A DNA stretch of 64,000 nt from the NCBI RefSeq assembly GCF_014204915.1, contig NZ_JACHMH010000001.1, positions 7,837,501 through 7,901,500 of the forward strand, read 5' to 3'. This DNA comes from Crossiella cryophila. Lineage in GTDB: Bacteria; Actinomycetota; Actinomycetes; Mycobacteriales; Pseudonocardiaceae. Within the stretch, counting starts at the first letter, position 1. Every line of letters begins with the position of its first letter. Of the stretch, positions 31,554 through 38,978 are shown in pieces. Position numbers and translations under genes: made by a program. The notes below the pieces were generated by a model. That model searched no databases. It was not told the origin of the DNA and saw only the letters and a program-made list of their open reading frames with translations.

Positions 31554-32648
31554 GTGACCTGGGAAGACCGTGTGCTGGGCTGCATGCTGGGCGGCGCCAT
31601 CGGCGACGCGCTGGGCGCGGACGTGGAGTTCGAGTCGATCAGCTCGATCCGGCGGCGGCACGGCGCGGACGGCCTCACCGACCTGGTCGCCGCCTACGGC
31701 AAGGTCGGCGCGATCACCGACGACACCCAGATGACCCTGTTCACCATGGAGGGCATGGTCCGGGCGCATGTGCACCAGCGCCGGCACGGGGCCACCGATC
31801 CGGTGCCGTTCCTGCTCTCGGCCTACCAGCGCTGGCTGCACACCCAGGGCTACCCGTGGGCCGACGCCATGGGGTCACTCGCGCAGGCGCACCCCCAACC
31901 GGACGGTTGGTTGATCCGCGAGCCGGACCTGTTCGACCGCCGCGCCCCCGGCAAGACCTGCATCCGCGCGCTGGAGGACATCGGCCGCGGCCAGGCGCCG
32001 GGCTCGTTCACCAACAAAATCAACAACTCCAAGGGCTGCGGCGGCGTGATGCGCGCGGCCCCGGTGGCCTTGTGGGGCAACGATCCGGCCGAGGTGTTCC
32101 GGATCGCCGCGGCCGGCGCCGCGCTCACCCACACCCACCCCAGCGGCTACCTGTCCGCGGGCTGCCTCGCGGTGATGGTGTGGGCGCTCTTCCACGGCGC
32201 GCACATCAACGTGGCCATCGACAAGGCCGAGCAGATCCTGCGCGGCTACGACCAGCACGAGGAAACCCTCGAAGCCATCGAGGGCGCGGTCCGTCTTGGC
32301 GGGCCGATCGACTCGACCACGCCGGAGCGGATCGAACGCGAACTGGGCGGCGGCTGGGTCGGCGAGGAGGCCCTGGCGATCGGGCTCTACGCGTTCCTGC
32401 ACGGCGGCGGCGAGTTCCGGGAGACCATGCGGGTCGCGGTCAACCACACCGGGGACAGCGATTCCACCGGCGCGATCGCCGGGAACCTCTTCGGTGCGGC
32501 GCACGGGATGTCCGCGCTGCCCAAGGACTGGCTGGACAAACTGGAACTCCGCGCGGCGACCGAGCTGTTGAGCCGGGACGCCGTCGCGGAGTTCAGCGCG
32601 AACCCGCCCACCTCGAGCGGGTTCCTGCACTGCTATCCCACCTGGTGA
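31554..32648 (+). CDS. ADP-ribosylglycohydrolase (DraG/ARH-like) family protein
   Basis: 364 residues from a GTG behind GGGGAGG. The start, VLGCMLGGAIGDALGADVEF, and AITDDTQMTLFTMEG give the first metal-binding acidic triplet; KGCGGVMRAAPVAL, THTHPSGYLSAGCLAVM and VNHTGDSDSTGAIAGNL give the second. This is a complete di-magnesium ADP-ribosyl hydrolase fold. The substrate could be ADP-ribosylated protein, nucleic acid or a small molecule. No ADP-ribosyltransferase is visible nearby, so pairing cannot be assigned. It stands alone on the plus strand, with the DUF1304 gene convergent two bases away. Confidence 0.9.
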   Translation: MTWEDRVLGCMLGGAIGDALGADVEFESISSIRRRHGADGLTDLVAAYGKVGAITDDTQMTLFTMEGMVRAHVHQRRHGATDPVPFLLSAYQRWLHTQGYPWADAMGSLAQAHPQPDGWLIREPDLFDRRAPGKTCIRALEDIGRGQAPGSFTNKINNSKGCGGVMRAAPVALWGNDPAEVFRIAAAGAALTHTHPSGYLSAGCLAVMVWALFHGAHINVAIDKAEQILRGYDQHEETLEAIEGAVRLGGPIDSTTPERIERELGGGWVGEEALAIGLYAFLHGGGEFRETMRVAVNHTGDSDSTGAIAGNLFGAAHGMSALPKDWLDKLELRAATELLSRDAVAEFSANPPTSSGFLHCYPTW

Positions 32649-32649
32649 C

Positions 32650-33012
32650 TCAGCCGGCCACGAACACCGCGGCCAGCGCCAGCACCGAGGGCACCACCTG
32701 GACGTAGAGGATCTTCTTGCTGGCCGTGGCCGCGCCGTAGACCCCGGCGACGAACACGCACACCAGGAAGAAGATCTTCGCCTGGTAGCCGACCGGGTCG
32801 GCCGCGATCAGCGACCAGATCAGGCCGGCGGCCAGGAATCCGTTGTACAGGCCCTGGTTCGCGCCCAGGGTCTTGGTCGCCTCGGCGAACTCGGGGGTGA
32901 GCCCGAACGCCTTCTGGCCCCGTGGGGTGGTCCACAGGAACATCTCCAGCACCAGGATGTACACGTGGATCAGCGCGACCAACCCGACCAGGATCCCTGC
33001 CACGACACCCAT
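32650..33012 (-). CDS. DUF1304-family membrane protein
   Basis: 120 residues with four hydrophobic segments (VAGILVGLVALIHVYILVLE; FLAAGLIWSLIA; IFFLVCVFVAGVYGA; VVPSVLALAAVFVAG). HVYILVLEMFLW and LGANQGLYNGFLA are typical DUF1304 sequences. The ATG at 33012 has AAGGAG. It lies 61 bases downstream of the CYP102-type gene on the same strand and may share its transcript. Function unknown; members are predicted small integral membrane proteins. Confidence 0.8.
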   Translation of the reverse strand: MGVVAGILVGLVALIHVYILVLEMFLWTTPRGQKAFGLTPEFAEATKTLGANQGLYNGFLAAGLIWSLIAADPVGYQAKIFFLVCVFVAGVYGAATASKKILYVQVVPSVLALAAVFVAG

Positions 33013-33073
33013 CAGAACTGCTCCTTCATCATTCCACTGTGGACAGCCATTGTGCGCTTGACCCGGGGGTTCG

Positions 33074-36000
33074 TCATCCCGAGTAGACGTCTTCGATGTA
33101 ACGGTCCCGCGCGATGAGATCCGCCAGCCAGGCCTCGGCGGCGTTCTGGTCGCCGCCGGTGTGCTTGCGGTGCAGGTCGAGGAAGGCCGCGCGCACGCCG
33201 GGGGCCATCCGGGCGCCGTCGCCGCAGACGTAGACCGCCGCGCCGCTGTCCAGAAGCTGCCACACCTGCTCGCCCTCGGCGGCGATGCGGTGCTGCACGA
33301 ACTGCACGTCCTCCACCGGCGCCTGGGAGAACGCGGGCCGCATCGAGACGACTCCGGCGGCCTCAGCCGCTTCCAACTCCGACCGGTGCAGGTAGTCGAC
33401 CTCGGGGTGGTCGCAGCCGAAGTAGCACAGCGCCGGGCCGGTGTTGCCGACGGCGAGGCGGTCGGCGATGGCACCGCGGAACGGGGCCAGGCCGGTGCCC
33501 GCGCTGATCATGATCACCGGGCGGTCGGCGGCCGGGTCGAGCCGGAAGGCCTCCCGGCAGGGCTGGACCTTGGCCAGCACGGTGTCACCGGGGCGCAGAC
33601 CGGTCAGGTAGGCCGAGCCGATGCCGCGGAAGGTGCCGTCAGCGCACCGGGACGGGGCTTCCAGCAGGGACACCATCAGGTCGACCGCACCCGGCTGGCT
33701 CGCGGCCGAGGAGGAGATCGAGTAGTGCCGGGGGCGCAGCGGCGGCAGCAGTTCCAGGGCGATGTCCAGGGTCAGCTGACAGGCCGGGTTGACCTCCAGG
33801 AGGTCCAGCACGCTGCGGCCATCCGGTTGCGCGGCAAGGGCTTCCAGGGCCTTGCGCTCGGGCGGGCAGGGGTTGATCGCGGCCAGCGCGGTGAGCTGGG
33901 CGGGGGTGGCCGGGTCCTGCAGTTCGACGAAGTGGGTGAGCAGGGCGCGGGCGGTGACCGGTCGGTCGATGCCCAGCGCGCCGCGGCCGGGGCGGCGGTC
34001 GGCGATCTCCAGGACGTCGTCCAGGCCGAGCTGGAGGAGCTGGGCGGCGCGTTCGACCTGGGCCGGGTCGTTGGCCGGCAGCACGGTGAGGTGGTCGGCG
34101 GTGCGGTAGGTCACGCCCTCGGGCAGCGCGATCCGCAGGAACCGCTTGGACCGGCCCAGCGGGTGGTCCAGCTCGGCCAGGTCGGCGGTGTCCAGGACGG
34201 TCATCGGCAGCACCTCGTGCCGGGCGTCGCGGGCCGCGGTGACCGGGCCGGACAGCGTGCGCACCGCGTACCTCGGACCGTCGGTGGTGTCCACTGTGGA
34301 CACCGCGTCCGGGTCGCCGTACTCGGCCAGCAGCGCGGTCCAGAGCTGTTCGCTCCAGTCGGTGACCGCGCCGGCCAGGTCGCCGGAGGCGTCCGCCTCG
34401 CCGCGGTCGAGCAGGCGGGTGGCGCCGAGTTCGGTGAGGCGGGCGTCCATGGCGGTGGGCACGTGCATGTAGGTGGCGGCCCAGTTGCGGTCGCCGACGC
34501 CGAGCAGCGCGTACCGGACGCCGTCCAGGGAGCCGGGTTCGGCTTGGTTGAGCCAGTTCCAGAACTCGGCGGCGTCGTCGGTCGGGCGCCCGTTGTAGGA
34601 TGCCGCGACGATCACCACTGGGGAGCCGGCCGGCAACGACCGAGTGGCGACGTCCAACGGGTCAACGGAAACGTCGCAGCCGTGCTGCTCCCCTGCCTCG
34701 GCGATCTCCTTGGCCAGGGTGCGGCAGGTGCCCAGGTTGGAGCCGTGCAACACGGTGAGCCTGGTGCCCTGCCGCATCCGCCCGGCCGACTTCGCGGTGG
34801 CGTGCGCGGTCTCGGCGACCGCGGGCTTGCGCCGGTCGGCGCTGGTGCGGCGGGCCAGGCCCAGGTGCAGGCCCTCGGGCTTGAGGGTCAGCGTCTCCTT
34901 GACCTTGAGCTGGTAGTTGTCCTGGTCCAGGAAGCGGAAGCGGTGGATCAGCAGGCCCAGCAACAGGGTCGCCTCGTGCAGGGCGAACTGGCGGCCGATG
35001 CAGGCCCGCTCGCCGGTGCCGAAGGGCTTGAACGCGTGCACCGGGCGCTCCCGCTCGCGTTCGGGGCTGAAGCGCTCCGGGTCGAAGGACTCCACGTTGT
35101 CGCCCCACACCGGATCCCGGTGCAGCATCGGGGTCAGCACCAGCATCGCCTCGCCCTTGGCCACCGGGTACTTGCCGCCGATCTCGGTGTCCCGCAACGC
35201 CTGGCGGGCGAAAATGGCCGCGGTCGGCCACAGTCGCAGCGTCTCGTTGAGGATCTGCCGCACATAGCGCAGCTTGCCGATGTCCTCGAAACTCGGGTCA
35301 GGGTCCTCGACATCGCCCCAGAGCGCGTCCACCTCGGCCTGGGCGCGGGCCAGCACGGCCGGGTTCTTGGTCAGGAAGTGCAGCGCGAAGGACAGCGTGC
35401 CGGAGGTGGTCTCGTGCCCGGCGATCAGGAAGGTGACCACCTGGTTGCGGATGTTGACCTCGTCCAGGGTCTCCCCGGACTTCGGGTGCGGGGCGTTGAG
35501 CATCAGGCCCAGCAGGTCGTCGGTGCTGGTGTCACCACTGGCGATCCGCTCCTTGATCACCTCGTCCACCACGCCGTTGAGGAAGGCCACATCCGCGGCG
35601 AACTGCTCGTTTCCCTTGCGGTAGAGGAAGTCCAGGCCGGGCACGTGCCGGTTCTTGGCCTGGGCGAAGGCCAGGCCGCGGACCAGCGCGGTGACGAACG
35701 GGTGGGTGTCCTCGCTCTCGAAGGAGCCGAAGTCGTAGCCGAAACCGGCCAGGCCGATGGTGTCCAGGGTCAGCTTGGTCATGTCCCCCGAAACGTCCAC
35801 AGTGGACTGTCCGGTGTGGCCGTCCCAGGAGTTGATCAGCTTGCGGGCCACCGCGAGCATGGTCGGGTGGTAGGTGCGCATCGAGGACATCGCGAAGGCG
35901 GGCAGCAGGATGTCGTGCGCCTTGGCCCAGTTGGGCTCGTCGTTGAAGGCGGTGAACAGGCCGTCGCCGGTGAGGCCGCGGATGGTGACCAGGGAGTTGC

Positions 36001-36238
36001 CCACGTGCTTGGCGAAGCGATCCTCGTCGGCGAGTTCGGCGACCAGGTCGGCGCCGGAGACGAAGACGACCTCGGTGTCGAAGAACTTGCGGGTGAAGAT
36101 CGGGCCCAGCGCCCTGGCGTCGTCCATCGCGCTCTGCACCAGGCGGTCCGACGGCGCGCCGAGCACATCGCCGATGACCGGCAGGCGGTTGGCCGGGTGC
36201 GGCAGTTCGACCCGGTCGGTGGTGTGTGCAGTGCCCAT
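33074..36238 (-). CDS. self-sufficient cytochrome P450-NADPH reductase fusion, CYP102 (P450 BM3) type
   Basis: 1054 residues, the length of P450 BM3. The heme domain (about 1-460) starts LPHPANRLPVIGDV and contains FLIAGHETTSGTLSF (oxygen-activation helix), ETLRLWP (ExxR) and FGTGERACIGRQFALHEA (heme Cys). A linker leads to a flavodoxin-like FMN domain (VLHGSNLGTCRTLA). The FAD/NADPH reductase domain has RHYSISSSA (FAD), MISAGTGLAPFRG (NADPH) and VYVCGDGARMAPGV. Family members hydroxylate fatty acids below the carboxyl end. A palindrome (36321-36338) and a PAS/LuxR regulator are divergent, so expression is probably inducible. Two GTCCACWGTGGAC sites lie within the gene. Confidence 0.95.
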   Translation of the reverse strand: MGTAHTTDRVELPHPANRLPVIGDVLGAPSDRLVQSAMDDARALGPIFTRKFFDTEVVFVSGADLVAELADEDRFAKHVGNSLVTIRGLTGDGLFTAFNDEPNWAKAHDILLPAFAMSSMRTYHPTMLAVARKLINSWDGHTGQSTVDVSGDMTKLTLDTIGLAGFGYDFGSFESEDTHPFVTALVRGLAFAQAKNRHVPGLDFLYRKGNEQFAADVAFLNGVVDEVIKERIASGDTSTDDLLGLMLNAPHPKSGETLDEVNIRNQVVTFLIAGHETTSGTLSFALHFLTKNPAVLARAQAEVDALWGDVEDPDPSFEDIGKLRYVRQILNETLRLWPTAAIFARQALRDTEIGGKYPVAKGEAMLVLTPMLHRDPVWGDNVESFDPERFSPERERERPVHAFKPFGTGERACIGRQFALHEATLLLGLLIHRFRFLDQDNYQLKVKETLTLKPEGLHLGLARRTSADRRKPAVAETAHATAKSAGRMRQGTRLTVLHGSNLGTCRTLAKEIAEAGEQHGCDVSVDPLDVATRSLPAGSPVVIVAASYNGRPTDDAAEFWNWLNQAEPGSLDGVRYALLGVGDRNWAATYMHVPTAMDARLTELGATRLLDRGEADASGDLAGAVTDWSEQLWTALLAEYGDPDAVSTVDTTDGPRYAVRTLSGPVTAARDARHEVLPMTVLDTADLAELDHPLGRSKRFLRIALPEGVTYRTADHLTVLPANDPAQVERAAQLLQLGLDDVLEIADRRPGRGALGIDRPVTARALLTHFVELQDPATPAQLTALAAINPCPPERKALEALAAQPDGRSVLDLLEVNPACQLTLDIALELLPPLRPRHYSISSSAASQPGAVDLMVSLLEAPSRCADGTFRGIGSAYLTGLRPGDTVLAKVQPCREAFRLDPAADRPVIMISAGTGLAPFRGAIADRLAVGNTGPALCYFGCDHPEVDYLHRSELEAAEAAGVVSMRPAFSQAPVEDVQFVQHRIAAEGEQVWQLLDSGAAVYVCGDGARMAPGVRAAFLDLHRKHTGGDQNAAEAWLADLIARDRYIEDVYSG

Positions 36239-36320
36239 CTCGAATCCCCGATTTCGCTGTGCGCGCTTGTCCTGTCGAGATCAACAGTGCCAGCGCTGAT
36301 CCACAGTCTCGGACCACAGC

Positions 36321-36338
36321 ACTACACAATCTTGTAGT
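36321..36338. promoter_or_regulatory. palindrome ACTACA-N6-TGTAGT in the CYP102 divergent promoter
   Basis: Perfect 6-bp arms (36321-36326 and 36333-36338), 22 bases before the regulator start and 83 before the P450 start. It is AT-richer than the surrounding DNA. The position fits an operator for the divergent PAS/LuxR regulator or another repressor. Confidence 0.5.
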
Positions 36339-36359
36339 CCTCGGCTACGTTTCCTCCTT

Positions 36360-37751
36360 GTGAGCGATCCGCTGTCCCGGCTCGGTCTGGCCGAACTGCT
36401 GGCCGCCTCCGGCGCGCTGGCCTCGCTGCGCGACCGGACAGGGCGGTTCACCTGGGCCTCGCCGAGTTACCGCGAGCTGATCGGGGCCGGCGAGGCCGAG
36501 ATCGCGGGCCGCACCCTGGCCGACTGGCTGGGTCCGGAACTGGCCGCGCCGGTGGACGCCGAGGACGAACGGGTGTGGCGGACCGGGGAGCCGGTGCGCT
36601 GGCGGCCCAGCGATCCGGTGCCGACCGCGCTGCCGGGGCGGTCCGGCAGGCAGGTGTGGCTGGCCGGGCACAAGCTGCTGCTGCACCCGGCGGACGGGGA
36701 ACCGTTGCTGGGCATGGTCGCGGTGGACGTCGGGGACTGGCTGGCCGACCGGGCCGCGCTGGCCGCGGCCGAGCAGCGGCTGGCCCAGTTCGTCGCGCAC
36801 GTGCCGGTGCTGGCCATGATCACCGACGCGCAGCACCGCTACGTCTGGTTCGGCGACGCCGGGCACCGGCTGCTCGACCGACCGGTCGGTGAGGTGGTCG
36901 GGCGGACCGTGCCGGAGGTGCTGCCGCCGGACCTGGCCGAGCAGTCGGTGGAGCAGAACGCGGCGGTGCTGCTGTCCGGGGCGGCCCGGCAGGTGCGGAT
37001 GCGCACCGAGCAGGACGGGCGGGAGATCGAGTGGTCCGGCTACCGGTTCCCGCTGCCGCAGCCGCAGGGCCCGCCGCACGTGGGCACCATCCTGTTCGAC
37101 GTCACCGAGTTCCGCACCGCCCAGCGGGACGCGGCGTTGTGGCGCAACCGGTTCCTGGCGCTGCTGGACCGGATCTCGGTGCCTGCCGCGGTCTGCCTGC
37201 CCGACGGCACGCTGAGCATGCTCAACCCGGAGTTCGCCGCCCTGTTGGGCAGCAGTCCGGGCCGGTTGCACGGCACCGTGCTGACCACCCTGATGCAGGC
37301 CCGTGACCAGGAGAAACACGATCGGCTGATGCGCGAGTTCGCGTCCGGGGCGCGGGGGCGGCGACGGCTGGCGGTGCGCTGGAAGCCGCGGCGCGGGAGT
37401 GTGGAACGCACCGGCGAGCTGACCCTTCAGCTGGTCAAGGACGTGGAGACCGGGTTGCTGCTGACCCTGGCCGCCGACCCGGAGCAGCCGCCGCCGGCCG
37501 AGGTGTCGCCGGAAATCAGTTCCCGGGAGGCGGAGATCATCACTAGGGTCGCCGCCGGGGACACCACCGCGGCCATCGCGGCCGCGGTCGGCCTGACCCC
37601 GGACGGGGTGACCTACCACGTCACCCGGCTCTGCCAGCGGTTCGACGCGGCCAACCGCACCGCGCTGGTGGCCAGGGCGTATGCCACCGGGGTGCTGGAC
37701 GCCTCGGTGTGGCCGCCCGCGCTGCGGGAGAACGGAGTTGCCCATGCATGA
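36360..37751 (+). CDS. PAS-domain LuxR-type transcriptional regulator
   Basis: 463 residues from a GTG. Three PAS-like segments are suggested by FTWASPSYRELIGAGEAEIAGR, AMITDAQHRYVWFGDAGHRLL and ISVPAAVCLPDGTLSMLNPEF. The C-terminal LuxR helix-turn-helix reads ISSREAEIITRVAAGDTTAAIA and then LTPDGVTYHVTRLCQRF. There is no kinase or receiver domain, so it probably binds its ligand directly through a PAS pocket. Divergent from the CYP102-type gene, which makes control of that gene likely; the ligand may be a fatty acid or another P450 substrate (inference). Its stop overlaps the GNAT gene start by eight bases. A 14-base ACCG-CGGT palindrome lies inside it (36877-36890). Confidence 0.82.
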   Translation: MSDPLSRLGLAELLAASGALASLRDRTGRFTWASPSYRELIGAGEAEIAGRTLADWLGPELAAPVDAEDERVWRTGEPVRWRPSDPVPTALPGRSGRQVWLAGHKLLLHPADGEPLLGMVAVDVGDWLADRAALAAAEQRLAQFVAHVPVLAMITDAQHRYVWFGDAGHRLLDRPVGEVVGRTVPEVLPPDLAEQSVEQNAAVLLSGAARQVRMRTEQDGREIEWSGYRFPLPQPQGPPHVGTILFDVTEFRTAQRDAALWRNRFLALLDRISVPAAVCLPDGTLSMLNPEFAALLGSSPGRLHGTVLTTLMQARDQEKHDRLMREFASGARGRRRLAVRWKPRRGSVERTGELTLQLVKDVETGLLLTLAADPEQPPPAEVSPEISSREAEIITRVAAGDTTAAIAAAVGLTPDGVTYHVTRLCQRFDAANRTALVARAYATGVLDASVWPPALRENGVAHA

Positions 37752-38490
37752 GGAACTGCTCGACGGCGCGGGCCGGGTGGTGGCCACCTACGAGCGCGGC
37801 ACCCGGATGGAGCTGCCCTACGCGGACGAGCTGCGCCCGGTGGACATCGCGCCGGACGACCTGGTCAAGCTGCTCTTCGCCGAGCGCAAGGGCTGGGTGT
37901 TCAGCGCCGCACCGGAGATCTGCCAGGTGGCCAAGGCCAGTGGCGGCACGGTGGTCCGGCACGCGCACTGCTACAGCTACGACCTGCGCACCCAGCCGGT
38001 CGATCCTGGCTGGGCGGCCGGGCCGCTGCCGGAGGGGCTGCGGTTCAGCGAGTTCAGCGCGACCCTGGACGAGATCTACCGCGCCTACGAGCTGGCTTTC
38101 CCGCCTGGCCACGTGGATCACGTGCTGGACCCCGAGAGCGAGCGGCGGAACTTCGCCCGGCTGCTGGCCGGGGAGGTGCTCGGGCCGGTGCTGCCGTGCA
38201 GCAGCCTGGTGTGGGACGGCGAGACGGTGGTCGGCGTGATCGTGGTCAACGACCGCGAGGGCGAGCCGCCGCTGGGCGGGCCGTGGATCTCCCAGGTCTA
38301 CCGGGATCCCGCGCCGCGCTATCGCGGGCTGGGCACGCTGCTGCTGCGCCGGGCACTGGCGCTGGGCGCGCGGGCCGGGTTGCCTGCGATCGGGCTGGCG
38401 GTGACGGAGGGGAATCCGGCGCGGTGGGTGTACGCGAAGGCGGACTTCCAGCACGTCGAGGAGTCCATGACGGTGCTCATCCCGGACTGA
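37744..38490 (+). CDS. GNAT-family N-acetyltransferase with an extra N-terminal domain
   Basis: 248 residues. The C-terminal half is a GNAT fold: VVGVIVVNDR, then the acetyl-CoA loop DPAPRYRGLGTLLLRRALALG (R/Q-x-x-G-x-G/A pattern) and LAVTEGNPARWVYAKADF. The first 90 residues (MHEELLDGAGRVVATYERG, RHAHCYSYDLRTQP) do not match a domain I know. The ATG at 37744 lies inside the end of the PAS/LuxR gene, so the two are translated together. Acceptor substrate unknown. Confidence 0.82.
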   Translation: MHEELLDGAGRVVATYERGTRMELPYADELRPVDIAPDDLVKLLFAERKGWVFSAAPEICQVAKASGGTVVRHAHCYSYDLRTQPVDPGWAAGPLPEGLRFSEFSATLDEIYRAYELAFPPGHVDHVLDPESERRNFARLLAGEVLGPVLPCSSLVWDGETVVGVIVVNDREGEPPLGGPWISQVYRDPAPRYRGLGTLLLRRALALGARAGLPAIGLAVTEGNPARWVYAKADFQHVEESMTVLIPD

Positions 38491-38534
38491 CCCTCTAGAC
38501 TGGCCGGGTTGGCACCGAACTGAGGAGGTCGGCC

Positions 38535-38927
38535 GTGCGCGAGCACCGGGTCCCGCCTCGCTCCGTGCTGCTCCGGCTCATCCAGGCGGTGCTGCTCACC
38601 GCGCTGCTGGTGCTGGTGGCCGCACCGGTGGCCACGGCCGCGCCGATCACGTTGGCGGACAACGAGGTCGCGGTGTCCACCCATCTCGGTGGGTCCTCTT
38701 CGGACCACCGGGACACCCGGCTCAACCACGCCGACCGGGTGGCCATCAACAACCCGCACGCGCACCAGCACTTCGCCGAGCTGCCAGCCGGGTTGCCGGT
38801 GGCCAGGCCCGCGTTCCCTCGGCCCAGCGTCGACTTCGCCACCGATCAGAACGCCCTCGACGCCGCGGACGGGGTCGGGCCGCGGCAGGCGCCCACCAGA
38901 GGGCCACCGTCCACTCCAGGAATCTGA
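38535..38927 (+). CDS. small secreted or membrane-anchored protein of unknown function
   Basis: 130 residues from a GTG with GAGGAGG-like sequence upstream. A hydrophobic signal (LIQAVLLTALLVLVAAPVATAA) is followed by a polar, His/Asp/Pro-rich tail (SSDHRDTRLNHADR, NNPHAHQHF). No Cys in the mature part. The His-rich pattern might bind metal, but this is speculative. It precedes secDF by 51 bases on the same strand. Confidence 0.6.
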   Translation: MREHRVPPRSVLLRLIQAVLLTALLVLVAAPVATAAPITLADNEVAVSTHLGGSSSDHRDTRLNHADRVAINNPHAHQHFAELPAGLPVARPAFPRPSVDFATDQNALDAADGVGPRQAPTRGPPSTPGI

Positions 38928-38978
38928 CCGTCACGCCGTCCTTTGTGGACGGACATCGATCCTGGAGGAACCTCACCC

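Noticed and set aside
33161-36337. A 1058-codon plus-strand frame opposite the CYP102 gene
   Set aside because: It mirrors the P450-reductase fusion, whose motifs are all intact; the antisense frame has no recognisable domain.
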